This document shows positions 1 through 11,096 of a stretch of 35,304 bases of DNA, piece by piece. The position numbers and the translations under genes were made by a program. A model generated the notes under the pieces. It had not been told where the DNA came from. It searched no databases and saw only the letters and a program-made list of their open reading frames with translations. Origin of the DNA: Streptomyces bambusae (GTDB taxonomy: Bacteria; Actinomycetota; Actinomycetes; Streptomycetales; Streptomycetaceae); contig NZ_WTFF01000031.1 in NCBI RefSeq assembly GCF_019400985.1, forward strand, positions 1 to 35,304, written 5' to 3'. Within the stretch, counting starts at the first letter, position 1; each line of letters starts with the position of its first letter.

Positions 1-222
1 CCCACTCTGCCGCGGCGCCGCGGGGCGGCCCTCCCCCCCCCCCCCCCCCCACCCCACCCGGGGCCTCCCCCGCCCCCCCCCCCCTGGTCGGGGGCCCCCC
101 CCGCGCGGGCCGGCCCGGCGGGCCCCTGGGGGTTGCGCGCGAGGCCCCCCGCCCCCGGGGGGGGGCGCCCCCCGCCCGGTCCCGCCCCCGCGGGCGTTTG
201 AGGCGCGGGCCCCGCGCAGCGG
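1..222. other. Contig edge, low-complexity C/G homopolymers
   Basis: This stretch has no believable gene. It is dominated by runs of C (one of about 18) and G blocks that look like unreliable base calls at the edge of a high-GC assembly. Only the last 30 or so bases, just before the rarA stop, resemble normal Streptomyces intergenic sequence, with a GTTTGAGGCGCGG motif that also occurs in the element between ruvA and ruvB. Apparent open frames here follow from the composition. Confidence 0.7.
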
Positions 223-1578
223 TTACGGCGTGTCGCCGCGGAGTCTGGCGCGGACCCGCTCGACCACGTCGGCGTAGCGCGCCTCCGCGCCGTACCGCGT
301 CGGCTCGTAGTAGCGCTTGCCATGGATCGCGTCCGGCGCATACTGCTGGGCCGCGATCGCCCCCGCCACGTCGTGCGGGTACACGTACCCCTGCGCATGG
401 CCCAGCTTCGCGGCGCCCTTGTAGTGCCCGTCCCGCAGGTGCGCCGGGACCGGACCGGCGAGGCCGGCGCGTACGTCGGCCAGCGCCGCTCCGATCGCGG
501 TCGTCGCCGTGTTCGACTTGGGGGCCAGGGCCAGCGCGATCGTCGCGTGCGACAGGGTCAGCGCCGCCTCCGGGAAGCCGATCATGGCCACCGCCTGGGC
601 CGCCGCGACCGCGGTCGGCAGCGCGGTCGGGTCCGCCAGGCCGATGTCCTCGCTGGCCGAGATCATCAGCCGGCGGGCGATGAACCGCGGGTCCTCCCCC
701 GCCTCGATCATCCGGGCCAGGTAGTGCAGCGCCGCGTCCACGTCCGAGCCGCGGATGGACTTGATCAGCGCGCTCGCCACGTCGTAGTGCTGGTCGCCGT
801 CCCGGTCGTACTTCACCGCCGCCCGGTCGACCGCCTCCTCGACCGTCACGAGGGTGATCTCCGGCTCGCCCTTGGCGATGGCCGCGCCGGCGCCCGCCTC
901 CAGGGCCGTCAGCGCCCGGCGCGCGTCTCCGCCGGCGATCCGCAGCAGGTGCGCCTCCGCGTCGGCGGGCAGGGTCACCGCCCCGCCCAGGCCCCGCTCC
1001 TCGGTCAGTGCCCGGTGGAGCAGGCCGCTCAGGTCCTCGTCCGTGAGGGGTTCGAGGGTGAGCAGCAGGGAGCGTGACAGCAGCGGGGAGATCACCGAGA
1101 AGTACGGGTTCTCGGTGGTGGCCGCGATCAGGGTGACCCAGCGGTTCTCCACGGCCGGCAGCAGCGAGTCCTGCTGGGCCTTGCTGAAGCGGTGGATCTC
1201 GTCGAGGAAGAGGACGGTCTCCTTGCCGTACCCCCCGGCGGCCCGCCGGGCGCCCTCGATGACCGCCCGGACCTCCTTGACCCCGGCCGTGATCGCGGAC
1301 AGCTCCACGAACCGCTTCTGCGTGGCCTGGCTGACCACGTACGCCAGGGTGGTCTTGCCGGTGCCCGGCGGACCCCACAGGATCACCGAGGAGGAACCGG
1401 CCGGCCCCCCGCTTCCGTCGCCCACCAGCCGCCGCAGCGGCGAGCCCGGCTTCAGCAGGTGCTGCTGGCCGACGACCTCGTCCAGGGTGCGCGGGCGCAT
1501 CCGGACGGCGAGCGGCGAACTCGCGGGGTCCTTCTCCTGGCGCTCTTCGGCGGCGGCGGTGAACAGGTCTGGTTCCAC
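223..1578 (-). CDS. rarA: Replication-associated recombination protein A (RarA/MgsA-type AAA+ ATPase)
   Basis: A 451-residue AAA+ ATPase of the RarA/MgsA/WRNIP1 family, which acts at stalled replication forks and gaps. Visible motifs are Walker [10 protein letters not shown] (residues 69-77), Walker B FLDEIHR (124-130) and a sensor-1 segment AATTENP (152-158). The C-terminal half (about 250-451) is the helical tetramerisation and clamp-loader-like region, including the family segment SEDIGLADP. The start is GTG at 1578 with only a weak ribosome binding site. The gene lies 41 bp or more downstream of the VKOR gene on the same strand, with no clear terminator between them, so they may be co-transcribed. 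The stop is TAA. Length and motifs are normal for the family, so the call is firm; the exact role in this organism is inferred. Confidence 0.95.
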   Translation of the reverse strand: MEPDLFTAAAEERQEKDPASSPLAVRMRPRTLDEVVGQQHLLKPGSPLRRLVGDGSGGPAGSSSVILWGPPGTGKTTLAYVVSQATQKRFVELSAITAGVKEVRAVIEGARRAAGGYGKETVLFLDEIHRFSKAQQDSLLPAVENRWVTLIAATTENPYFSVISPLLSRSLLLTLEPLTDEDLSGLLHRALTEERGLGGAVTLPADAEAHLLRIAGGDARRALTALEAGAGAAIAKGEPEITLVTVEEAVDRAAVKYDRDGDQHYDVASALIKSIRGSDVDAALHYLARMIEAGEDPRFIARRLMISASEDIGLADPTALPTAVAAAQAVAMIGFPEAALTLSHATIALALAPKSNTATTAIGAALADVRAGLAGPVPAHLRDGHYKGAAKLGHAQGYVYPHDVAGAIAAQQYAPDAIHGKRYYEPTRYGAEARYADVVERVRARLRGDTP

Positions 1579-1619
1579 GCCTGAAGCCTAAGCGAGGCCA
1601 CTGACAGGCCGCGGCGGGC

Positions 1620-2225
1620 TCAGGAGGTCCAGAAGTCCCACCAGCGGGTCAGGATCAGCATGCCGATGATCCCGAGATGCAAGACCGGCAGCACCCAGGT
1701 GAACTCGTCGAGGAAGCTGCGCAGCCAGCCCGGCGCGGGCAGCAGCCCCTCGCGGACGTTGTGCGAGGTCACGTACCAGAACATGAAGATCGTGGCGATC
1801 CAGGCCAGGACGCACCACAGGCACAGGGAGTTGATGTTGTACAGCGACTGGTAGGTCAGCCAGGCGCAGAAGACGACGCCGAAGAGGCAGCCCGCGTTGA
1901 AGGTCAGCCAGTACCAGCGGCGGAACCGGGCCCCGGCCAGCAGGCTCATGCCCACGCAGATCACGATGCCGTAGCTGACCAGGCCGAGCATCGGGTTCGG
2001 GAAGCCGAACGCGGACGCCTGTTCGCTCTTCATGATGTTGCCGCAGGCCACGACCGGGTTCAGGCTGCAGCCGGGGACGAAGTCCGGGTCCTCCAGCAGC
2101 TTGAACTTGTCGATCGTGATCACCCAGGCGGCCAGCAGGCCCATGGCCCCCGTGATCACCAGCAGCCAGGCGAACGCCCGGCTCGCGCCGATCGTCCGCC
2201 CCGTCGTCTCGCCCGTCGTCGTCAT
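1620..2225 (-). CDS. Vitamin K epoxide reductase (VKOR) family membrane protein
   Basis: A 201-residue integral membrane protein of the VKOR family. In actinobacteria these enzymes reoxidise DsbA-like thiol oxidases outside the membrane by passing electrons to quinone. The sequence shows four to five hydrophobic segments, a loop cysteine pair (C53 and C61, in GCSLNPVVACG) and the active-site pair CLWC (C135 and C138), which is the expected four-cysteine layout. It ends with the family's WWDFWTS-type tail. I chose ATG at 2225 because related proteins begin MTTT; ATG at 2234 would add three residues and neither has a strong ribosome binding site. The gene lies between hisS and rarA on the same strand, with a hairpin after hisS, so it may have its own promoter. 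No periplasmic DsbA partner is encoded nearby. Confidence 0.88.
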   Translation of the reverse strand: MTTTGETTGRTIGASRAFAWLLVITGAMGLLAAWVITIDKFKLLEDPDFVPGCSLNPVVACGNIMKSEQASAFGFPNPMLGLVSYGIVICVGMSLLAGARFRRWYWLTFNAGCLFGVVFCAWLTYQSLYNINSLCLWCVLAWIATIFMFWYVTSHNVREGLLPAPGWLRSFLDEFTWVLPVLHLGIIGMLILTRWWDFWTS

Positions 2226-2283
2226 GCGGTGCATTCTGCCGTACGGCGTAACGACCGGCCCTGCTGCGCCTGTACGGGGGTTA

Positions 2284-2309
2284 CGCCGGGCAGCGCATGC
2301 TGCCCGGCG
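2284..2309 (-). terminator. Hairpin downstream of hisS
   Basis: A GC-rich inverted repeat with an 11-bp stem (outer arm CGCCGGGCAGC) and a GCAT loop, beginning about 10 nt after the hisS stop on the minus strand. There is no U-tract, which is usual for Streptomyces terminators. It probably ends or attenuates hisS transcription before the VKOR gene. Confidence 0.6.
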
Positions 2310-2318
2310 CCCCTGTGC

Positions 2319-3581
2319 TCACGCGAGCCGGGCCCGCACCGTCTCGACCAGCTCGTCCACCGGCACGGCCGTCTGCTCGCCGGACTCCATGTCCTTGAGC
2401 TGGACGACGCCCTCGGCGAGGTCCCGCTCACCGGCGACCACGGTGAAGCGCGCGCCCGAGCGGTTGGCGTCCTTCATGCTGCCCTTGAGGCCCTTGCCGC
2501 CGAACGAGAAGTCCGCGGCGACGCCGGCCTTGCGCAGCTCGACCACCTTGCCGAACAGCAGCCGGCGGGCCTCCTCGCCGATGGCGACGGCGAAGACGCT
2601 GGTGGTCGGCGGGATGTCCAGCTCGACGCCCTCCGCCTCCAGGGCCAGCACCGTGCGGTCCACGCCCAGCGCCCAGCCCACCGACGGCAGCGCCGGGCCG
2701 CCGATCATCTCGGACAGGCCGTCGTAGCGGCCGCCGCCGCCGACCGCGGACTGCGAGCCGAGACCGTCGTGGACGAACTCGAAGGTGGTGCGGGTGTAGT
2801 AGTCCAGGCCGCGCACCAGCTTCGGGTCGTCCTCGAAGGCCACGCCCGCCGCGGTGATCAGGGCGCGCACCTCCTCGTGGTACGCCTTGCACGCGTCGCA
2901 CAGGTAGTCGCGCAGCAGCGGCGCGTCCACGAGCTGCTTCTGCACGTCCGCCCGCTTGTCGTCGAGCACGCGCAGCGGGTTGATCTCGGCGCGGCGCAGG
3001 GTCTCCTCGTCCAGGTCCAGCCCGCGCAGGAAGGTCTGCAGGGCCTCCCGGTAGACCGGGCGGCACTCCTTGTCGCCGAGCGAGTTCAGCAGGATGCGGA
3101 AGTTGCGCAGGCCCAGCGAGCGGTACGCCTGGTCGGCCAGGATGATCAGCTCGGCGTCGAGCGCCGGGTCCTCGGCACCGATCGCCTCGGCGCCGACCTG
3201 CGAGAAGTGGCGGTAGCGGCCCTTCTGCGGGCGCTCGTAGCGGTAGTACGAGCCGGAGTACCAGAGCTTGACCGGCAGGTTGCCCTGCTTGTGCAGGCTG
3301 GCCTCCAGCGCCGCGCGCAGCACGGACGCGGTGCCTTCGGGACGAAGGGCCAGCTTGTCGCCGCCCTTCGTTTCAAAGGCATACATCTCCTTGGAGACGA
3401 TGTCGGTTGACTCGCCGACACCGCGGGCGAAAAGGTTGACGTCCTCGAAGCCGGGCGTCTCGACGTACCCGTAGCCGGAGGTGCGCAGCGGCGCGGAGAT
3501 CGCCTCGCGGACCGCCAGGTACTTCGCCGAGAACGGCGGGATCAGGTCGTACGTGCCCTTGGGGGCCTTGAAGGTGCTCAC
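2319..3581 (-). CDS. hisS: Histidyl-tRNA synthetase
   Basis: A 420-residue class II aminoacyl-tRNA synthetase that charges tRNA-His. The N-terminus ([12 protein letters not shown]) is typical. Motif 2 is seen in the [17 protein letters not shown] segment near residues 110-130, and the two histidine-binding signatures are [11 protein letters not shown] and YDGL, the latter in the GGGGRYDGL segment. The class II motif 3 region reads ALGVDR. The C-terminal 90 residues form the anticodon-binding domain. The start is GTG at 3581, 10 nt after the stop of the MBL-fold gene, so the two are almost certainly one transcript. The pairing of a glyoxalase-II-like gene with hisS is common in actinobacteria. 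Length is normal and nothing is missing. Confidence 0.97.
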   Translation of the reverse strand: MSTFKAPKGTYDLIPPFSAKYLAVREAISAPLRTSGYGYVETPGFEDVNLFARGVGESTDIVSKEMYAFETKGGDKLALRPEGTASVLRAALEASLHKQGNLPVKLWYSGSYYRYERPQKGRYRHFSQVGAEAIGAEDPALDAELIILADQAYRSLGLRNFRILLNSLGDKECRPVYREALQTFLRGLDLDEETLRRAEINPLRVLDDKRADVQKQLVDAPLLRDYLCDACKAYHEEVRALITAAGVAFEDDPKLVRGLDYYTRTTFEFVHDGLGSQSAVGGGGRYDGLSEMIGGPALPSVGWALGVDRTVLALEAEGVELDIPPTTSVFAVAIGEEARRLLFGKVVELRKAGVAADFSFGGKGLKGSMKDANRSGARFTVVAGERDLAEGVVQLKDMESGEQTAVPVDELVETVRARLA

Positions 3582-3591
3582 GGAAGTCTCG

Positions 3592-4305
3592 TCACATTCC
3601 TCGTCGTGGAGCGGCCATGGGGTCCGCTGCCGGGCCGGCGGCGACCTCCCGCAGGTACGGGTTGGTCGCGCGCTCGCGGCCGATGGTGGTCTGGGGACCG
3701 TGGCCGGACAGCACCACGGTCGAGTCGTCGAGCGGCAGGCACACGCGGGCCAGCGACTCGAGGATCTCGGCGTGGGAGCCGCCGGGCAGGTCGGTGCGTC
3801 CGATGGAGCCGGCGAAGAGCAGATCCCCCGAGAAGAGGACCGACGGGATGTCGGCCGCCTCGGGCATCTGGAAGGTCACCGACCCCTTGGTATGACCGGG
3901 CGCATGCGCCACGGTGAAGTCCAGACCGGCCAGCTTCAGGCTGCTGCCGTCGGTCAGCTCGCGGACGTCGTCCGGCTCCCCCACGGTCAGCTCGCCCATG
4001 AGCGGCATCCCGATGGAGCGGCCGAGGGCCTTCTCCGGGTCGCTCATCATGTAGCGGTCCTCGGGGTGGATCCAGGCGGGTACGTCGTGCGCTCCGCACA
4101 CCGGGACCACCGAGGCCACATGGTCGATGTGGCCGTGGGTGAGGACGACCGCGACGGGCTTGAGCCGATGCTTCTTCAGCGCCTCCTCGACTCCCTGGGC
4201 GGCCTGGTGGCCGGGGTCGATGATCACGCACTCCTCACCGGCGGCGGGGGCGACCAGGTAGCAGTTGGTCCCCCAGGCCCCGGCGGGGAACCCGGCAATC
4301 AGCAC
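3592..4305 (-). CDS. MBL-fold metallo-hydrolase, glyoxalase II-like
   Basis: A 237-residue metallo-beta-lactamase-fold hydrolase. The metal-binding motif is THGHIDH (H57, H59, D61, H62), with further ligands H138 (in APGHTKGS), D161 (in SGDLLF) and H202 (in SGHG). This is the hydroxyacylglutathione hydrolase-like branch. Actinobacteria lack glutathione, so the natural substrate is probably another thioester, for example a mycothiol conjugate; that is inference. The start is GTG at 4305, preceded by AAAGGA at good spacing. It is the first gene of a pair with hisS and is divergent from the cyclophilin gene, so the 157-bp gap from 4306 to 4462 must hold promoters for both directions. Confidence 0.9.
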   Translation of the reverse strand: MLIAGFPAGAWGTNCYLVAPAAGEECVIIDPGHQAAQGVEEALKKHRLKPVAVVLTHGHIDHVASVVPVCGAHDVPAWIHPEDRYMMSDPEKALGRSIGMPLMGELTVGEPDDVRELTDGSSLKLAGLDFTVAHAPGHTKGSVTFQMPEAADIPSVLFSGDLLFAGSIGRTDLPGGSHAEILESLARVCLPLDDSTVVLSGHGPQTTIGRERATNPYLREVAAGPAADPMAAPRRGM

Positions 4306-4362
4306 GTTCGTCCTTTGCTCGTCGTCGAAAAGTCGTCCGTCAGGAGGGTTGCTGCAGATCAG

Positions 4363-4372
4363 AGCCTACCGG
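4363..4372 (-). promoter_or_regulatory. Possible extended -10 element for the MBL-hisS operon
   Basis: On the minus strand the sequence CCGGTAGGCT lies about 58 nt upstream of the MBL start. TAGGCT matches the Streptomyces vegetative -10 consensus (TAGPuPuT) at most positions, and the same CCGGTAGGNT string occurs upstream of yebC. No convincing -35 box is seen at 17-18 bp, so this is only suggestive. Confidence 0.3.
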
Positions 4373-4462
4373 CGGCTCTCATCACACAGCGAACCCATAT
4401 ACGGTACGGCCTATCCCAGCCCGGACAGCTGTACCTACAGACGTACAAGGAGACGAGACCCG

Positions 4463-5251
4463 GTGGTCACGAGCGATCAGCGGCGGCGTCAGCTCGCCAG
4501 GGAGAAGTTCGAGCGGCAGCAGAAGCGGCGTGCCGAGGCCCGGCGCAAGTCCCGCCAGCGGGCCCTGGTGACCGGCGCCGCGGTGGCAGTGGTCGCCGCG
4601 GCGGTCATCGGCCTGGCCGTGGGCGGCGTCTTCGACAGCAAGGACACCAAGGACGCGGACACCGCGGCCAGCCCGTCGGCGACGTCGAGCCTGCCCACGC
4701 CCAAGCAGTCGCCGTCGCCCGCGATGGCGATCGACCAGAAGGCGACGTACACGTTCGCGCTGAAGACGAGCGCCGGCAACGTCTCCTTCTCGATGGACGC
4801 GGCGAAGACGCCGCAGACGGTGAACTCCTTCAAGTCGCTCGCCGACAAGAAGTTCTTCGACGGGACCAAGTGCCACCGCCTGACCAGCGCGGGCATCTTC
4901 GTGCTCCAGTGCGGCGACCCCGAGGGCACCGGCATGGGCGGCCCCGGCTACACGATCCCCGACGAGAACCTGGACGCCCTGGGCAAGCCCAACGAGCAGG
5001 GCCAGGTCGTCTACCCGGCCGGCACGGTCGCCATGGCCAACACCGGCCGCCCGGGCTCCGGCGGCAGCCAGTTCTTCCTGGTCTACAAGGACAGCCCGCT
5101 GGCCCCGAGCTACACCCCGTTCGGCAAGATCGACGCGGCCGGCCTGAAGGTGCTGGAGGAGATCGCCAAGCAGGGCACCGCGGACGGCGGTACGGACGGG
5201 GCCCCCAAGACCCCCGTCACCATCGAGCAGGGCACGGTCACCAAGAACTGA
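4463..5251 (+). CDS. Membrane-anchored cyclophilin-type peptidyl-prolyl isomerase
   Basis: A 262-residue cyclophilin-family protein. An N-terminal, strongly basic cytoplasmic stretch (residues 1-33, rich in Arg and Lys) is followed by one transmembrane helix (about 34-56), a Ser/Pro/Thr linker, and an extracytoplasmic cyclophilin domain (about 93-260). Landmarks of the domain are the TxAGNVSFSMDAAKTPQTVNSF-like start, CHRL in place of the usual FHRV, the QCGDP segment, VAMANTG and GGSQFF. The open frame runs further upstream, but GTG at 4463 has a good ribosome binding site (AAGGAGA at 4447) and gives a sensible protein. It probably helps fold exported proteins. The catalytic cleft is somewhat divergent from classical cyclophilins, so isomerase activity is inferred. 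A hairpin follows the gene. Confidence 0.9.
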   Translation: MVTSDQRRRQLAREKFERQQKRRAEARRKSRQRALVTGAAVAVVAAAVIGLAVGGVFDSKDTKDADTAASPSATSSLPTPKQSPSPAMAIDQKATYTFALKTSAGNVSFSMDAAKTPQTVNSFKSLADKKFFDGTKCHRLTSAGIFVLQCGDPEGTGMGGPGYTIPDENLDALGKPNEQGQVVYPAGTVAMANTGRPGSGGSQFFLVYKDSPLAPSYTPFGKIDAAGLKVLEEIAKQGTADGGTDGAPKTPVTIEQGTVTKN

Positions 5252-5288
5252 CCGCGGCGTACCGCCGGGGCGGGTACGGACGGTGTTT

Positions 5289-5324
5289 CCGCATCCGGGC
5301 GTCATTGACGTCGCCGGGATGCGG
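5289..5324 (+). terminator. Hairpin after the cyclophilin gene
   Basis: An imperfect inverted repeat: CCGCATCC pairs with GGATGCGG, followed by one mismatch and four more pairs, around a loop containing TCATTGACG. It starts 37 nt after the stop. It likely separates the cyclophilin transcript from that of the DUF349 gene. Confidence 0.5.
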
Positions 5325-5445
5325 ACAGCCGGCCCGGCGGTCGCCTATGTTGGCGTTGTGCAGGGCGGGCGCTGCCCGCCCCAGGAAACTGTGGACGATG
5401 CCCGGGGGGCGAACCCCTTCGCAGGCATCATGTGGAGGAGGCGCT

Positions 5446-6675
5446 GTGAGCAGCGACCCGTGGGGCCGCGTCGACGAGACGGGCACCGTGTACGTGCGTA
5501 CTGCCGATGGCGAGAAGGTCGTCGGCTCGTGGCAGGCGGGCACCCCCGAGGAGGCCCTGGCCTACTTCGAGCGCAAGTACGAGGGCCTGGTGGTCGAGAT
5601 CGGCCTCCTCGAACGGCGCGTGCGGACCACCGACCTGTCCGCGAAGGACGCGGCGGTCGCGATCGACCACCTGCGCACCCAGATCGAGGAGCACCACGCG
5701 GTGGGCGACCTCGACGCACTGCGCGTGCGCCTGGACAAGCTGGTCGCCTCGGTGGAGTCGCGCCGCGAGGAGCGCAAGGCCGCCAAGGCCAAGCAGACCG
5801 ACGAGGCGCGCAAGGCGAAGGAGGACCTGGTCGCCGAGGCCGAGCAGCTGGCGCAGAGCGACCAGTGGCGCTCCGCGGGTGAGCGGCTGCGGGCCCTGGT
5901 GGACACCTGGAAGGGTCTGCCGCGCCTGGACCGCAAGTCGGACGACGAGCTGTGGCACCGCTTCTCGCACGCCCGGTCCGCCTTCTCCAAGCGCCGCAAG
6001 GCGCACTTCGCGTCGCTGGACGCGCAGCGCGAGGATGCGCGCAAGACCAAGGAGCGGCTGGTCGCCGAGGCCGAGTCGCTGTCGAAGTCGACGGACTGGG
6101 GCCCGACGGCGGCCCGCTACCGCGAGCTGATGGCGGAGTGGAAGGCGGCCGGCCGGGCGCAGCGCGAGGCCGAGGACGACCTGTGGAACCGCTTCCGCGG
6201 TGCCCAGGACATCTTCTTCGGCGCGCGTGGCGAGGTCTTCGCGGAGCGCGACGCCGAGCAGGTGGAGAACCTGCGGCTGAAGGAGGAGCTGGCCGACGAG
6301 GCGGAGAAGCTCGTCCCGGTGACCGACCTGAAGGCGGCGCGTGCGGCGTTCCGGTCGGTCAACGAGCGCTGGGAGGCCATCGGCCACGTGCCGCGCGACT
6401 CCCGGTCCAAGGTCGAGGGCCGGATGCACGCGGTCGAGCGGGCCATCCAGGAGGCCGAGGAGGCCGAGTGGCGGCGTACGAACCCCGAGGCGCGGGCCCG
6501 TGCCGCGGGTCTGACCGGCCAGCTGCAGGCTGCCGTGGACAGGCTGCGTGAGCAGATCGACGCGGCGCGCGCGGCGGGCAACAACGCCAAGGCCGACAAG
6601 CTGGCGCGCGAGCTGGAGGGCCGCCAGGCCCTGCTGGACCAGGCGCTGAAGGGCCTGGAGGAGTTCGGCGGCTGA
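5446..6675 (+). CDS. DUF349 domain-containing coiled-coil protein
   Basis: A 409-residue soluble, highly charged, almost wholly helical protein. It carries three DUF349 repeats, recognisable by the Trp-containing helix pairs: about residues 135-190 (LVDTWKGLP...LWHRF), 205-262 (LMAEWKAAG...LWNRF) and 285-345 (VNERWEAIG). Between and after them are Ala/Glu/Lys/Arg coiled coils. The start is GTG at 5446 with GGAGGAG just upstream; much longer upstream frames are only open by composition. DUF349 proteins are conserved in actinobacteria, usually near rel and the cyclophilin gene. I know of no firmly established biochemical activity. It ends in a bidirectional hairpin facing rel. Confidence 0.9.
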   Translation: MSSDPWGRVDETGTVYVRTADGEKVVGSWQAGTPEEALAYFERKYEGLVVEIGLLERRVRTTDLSAKDAAVAIDHLRTQIEEHHAVGDLDALRVRLDKLVASVESRREERKAAKAKQTDEARKAKEDLVAEAEQLAQSDQWRSAGERLRALVDTWKGLPRLDRKSDDELWHRFSHARSAFSKRRKAHFASLDAQREDARKTKERLVAEAESLSKSTDWGPTAARYRELMAEWKAAGRAQREAEDDLWNRFRGAQDIFFGARGEVFAERDAEQVENLRLKEELADEAEKLVPVTDLKAARAAFRSVNERWEAIGHVPRDSRSKVEGRMHAVERAIQEAEEAEWRRTNPEARARAAGLTGQLQAAVDRLREQIDAARAAGNNAKADKLARELEGRQALLDQALKGLEEFGG

Positions 6676-6770
6676 TGCTGCTTTTGCGCCTGAACCGGCG
6701 CCGCTCTCGCGGAGGTGGTTGCTCGCCGCGACGGTTGCTCAATTGATGGCTCAGGTGGTCGTCACCAAGA

Positions 6771-6809
6771 CGAGGGCCCCGGTACGCATTCCGCGCACCG
6801 GGGCCCTCG
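6771..6809. terminator. Bidirectional terminator between the DUF349 gene and rel
   Basis: A perfect 13-bp stem (CGAGGGCCCCGGT and its complement) around a 13-nt loop that itself contains ACGC/GCGC. It lies 95 nt after the DUF349 stop and 11 nt after the rel stop on the other strand, so it can serve both convergent genes. Confidence 0.8.
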
Positions 6810-6819
6810 TGCTTCCGGA

Positions 6820-9279
<2,460 letters not shown>

Positions 9280-9296
9280 GAGCGCTCCTCTGGGGG

Positions 9297-9321
9297 TCTC
9301 CCGGACGGAGTCCGGGGGAGA
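9297..9321 (-). other. Hairpin in the rel 5' leader
   Basis: TCTCCCGGA can pair with TCCGGGGGAGA (two bulged bases) just upstream of the rel ribosome binding site. The string resembles a short palindromic sequence that is frequent in Streptomyces intergenic regions, so it may be a dispersed repeat and need not be a rel-specific regulator. Confidence 0.35.
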
Positions 9322-9448
9322 TCCGGGGCCCCCGGTAGGTCCGGGTAAACCATGGTAGCGAGCCCTGGGCGTGCGCGTTCGCCCCGGTTCATCAGGCGGA
9401 CCCGCACCCGGAGCCGGCGAGCAGCCGGGCCCGAGCCGGGAAACGGCG

Positions 9449-9487
9449 GAGCGGCGGCCCCCCGGTGTCCGGGTGACCGCCGCTCCG
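9449..9487 (-). terminator. Hairpin downstream of apt
   Basis: A 10-bp stem (GGAGCGGCGG with CCGCCGCTCC) that encloses a second small stem (CCCGG-TGT-CCGGG), starting 17 nt after the apt stop on the minus strand. It probably ends or attenuates the yajC-secDF-apt transcript before rel. Confidence 0.65.
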
Positions 9488-9503
9488 TACGTCCGTGCCG
9501 GCG

Positions 9504-10046
9504 TCAGACGGTGATCAGCGCGTCCAGCGGGGCGCCGCCCAGGACGGCCTCCAGGCGGGCGCGGCCCGCGAGGAAGCCCAGCTCCATCAGGACCGCCACG
9601 CCCGCGACCTCCGCGCCGGCCCGCCGGATGAGCTCCAGCGAGGCCTCGGCGGTGCCGCCGGTGGCCAGGACGTCGTCGATGACCATGACCCGGTCGCCCG
9701 GTGCCAGGTCCTCGGCGTGGACCTCGATCTCGGCGGTGCCGTACTCCAGGGCGTAGGCCTGCTTGAGGGTCGCCCCCGGCAGCTTGCCCGCCTTGCGGAC
9801 CGGTACGAAGCCGACGCCCGCCTGGACGGCGACCGGCGCAGCCAGGATGAAGCCGCGCGCCTCCAGACCGACGATCTTCGTGGCCCCGTACGTGCTGCAC
9901 AGCCCGGCCAGGGCGTCCGTGAGGGCACCGAAGGCCGCCGGGTCCGCCAGCAGCGGCGTGATGTCCTTGAACATCACGCCGGGCTGCGGGTAGTCCGGGA
10001 CGTCCTTGATCCGGCTGAGCAGCAGCCGGAGGGTCTCCTCGGTCAC
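9504..10046 (-). CDS. apt: Adenine phosphoribosyltransferase
   Basis: A 180-residue enzyme that converts adenine and PRPP to AMP in purine salvage. It shows the family start ([19 protein letters not shown], about 16-33), the GLEARGF segment (60-66), RKAGKLPG (84-91) and the PRPP-binding loop [14 protein letters not shown] (120-133). The start is GTG at 10046, whose GTGA overlaps the secF stop by 4 nt, indicating translational coupling. A longer upstream frame is open but lies entirely over secF. The link of apt with secDF and rel is conserved in actinobacteria and places AMP salvage beside (p)ppGpp synthesis. Confidence 0.95.
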   Translation of the reverse strand: MTEETLRLLLSRIKDVPDYPQPGVMFKDITPLLADPAAFGALTDALAGLCSTYGATKIVGLEARGFILAAPVAVQAGVGFVPVRKAGKLPGATLKQAYALEYGTAEIEVHAEDLAPGDRVMVIDDVLATGGTAEASLELIRRAGAEVAGVAVLMELGFLAGRARLEAVLGGAPLDALITV

Positions 10047-11095
10047 CGTCGGCGTCCCGTCGTACGGCCGGCCGCGCGGCCCTGCGCGACGACCTCGGGG
10101 AGGTCCTCGCCCTCGGCGTCGGCGTCGCCGCCCTTGGCGCGCTTGGCCAGCACCCGCTTGGTCAGCGCCTTCATCGCCGGCTCGCGCTCCTTGAGGTCCA
10201 CGACCAGCGGGGTCGCGATGAAGATCGAGGAGTACGCACCGGCCGCGAGGCCGACGAACAGCGACAGCGAGATGTCGTTGAGCATGCCCGCGTCGAGCAG
10301 GCCGCCGCCGATGAAGAGCAGCGCGGCGACCGGCAGCAGTGCGACGACCGTGGTGTTGATCGACCGCACCAGGGTGCCGTTGACGCTCTTGTTGGCGAGC
10401 TCGCTGTAGGTGTGGCGGGTCTGCTTGGTGATGCCCTTCGTGGACTCCTTGAGACCGTCGAAGACGACGACGGTGTCGTAGAGCGAGTAACCGAGGATCG
10501 TCAGCAGACCGATCACGGTGCCCGGGGTGACCTCGAAGCCGACCAGCGCGTACACGCCGACCGTGATGGTGAGGTCGTGGATCAGGGCGATCAGCGCGGC
10601 GACGGCCATCCGCCACTCGAAGGCGATGGCGAGGTAGATCACCACCAGGACCATGAAGACGCCCAGGCCCGTCCAGGCCTTGTTGGCGATCTGCTCGCCC
10701 CAGCTCGGGCCGACCAGGTCCGCGTTGATGTCCTTCTCGGTCACCTTGAGGTCGGCGGCGAGCTTGGTCTTGACGCTGTTGGCCTCGTCGGTGTCCAGAC
10801 CGGAGATCTGGATGCGCATGCCGCCGTTGCCGAGCTCCTGGACGATCGCGTCGTGGCCGGAGGCCTTCTCCGCGCTCTCGGTGGCGTGGGCCACCGACAC
10901 CGCGGTCTTCGGCGTGGTGAAGACCGCGCCGCCCTTGAACTCGATACCGAAGTTCAGGCCCTGGACGGCCAGGGCCACGGCCGCGGTGATGGTGATCAGG
11001 ATGGAGACGCCGTACCAGACGAAGCGCTTGCCGATGAAGTCGTAGCCGACCTCACCGCGGTACAGCTTGGCGCCGATGTCACCGAGCTTCGACAT
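10043..11095 (-). CDS. secF: Protein translocase subunit SecF
   Basis: A 350-residue RND-family membrane protein that works with SecD to use proton motive force late in Sec-dependent export. It has TM1 near residues 27-47, the family motif [10 protein letters not shown] directly after it, an extracytoplasmic domain (about 55-130) and five further membrane segments; [15 protein letters not shown] marks the conserved TM4-TM5 region. The C-terminus is a charged Ala/Arg-rich tail. The start is ATG at 11095, only one base after the secD stop, with AAGGAGG inside the end of secD. Its own stop overlaps the apt start. Length is typical for actinobacteria. Confidence 0.97.
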   Translation of the reverse strand: MSKLGDIGAKLYRGEVGYDFIGKRFVWYGVSILITITAAVALAVQGLNFGIEFKGGAVFTTPKTAVSVAHATESAEKASGHDAIVQELGNGGMRIQISGLDTDEANSVKTKLAADLKVTEKDINADLVGPSWGEQIANKAWTGLGVFMVLVVIYLAIAFEWRMAVAALIALIHDLTITVGVYALVGFEVTPGTVIGLLTILGYSLYDTVVVFDGLKESTKGITKQTRHTYSELANKSVNGTLVRSINTTVVALLPVAALLFIGGGLLDAGMLNDISLSLFVGLAAGAYSSIFIATPLVVDLKEREPAMKALTKRVLAKRAKGGDADAEGEDLPEVVAQGRAAGRTTGRRR

Positions 11096-11096
11096 C

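Noticed and set aside
9280..9900. An N-terminal extension of Rel
   Set aside because: It overlaps apt and its terminator, and the TTG at 9279 has both a ribosome binding site and the expected protein start.
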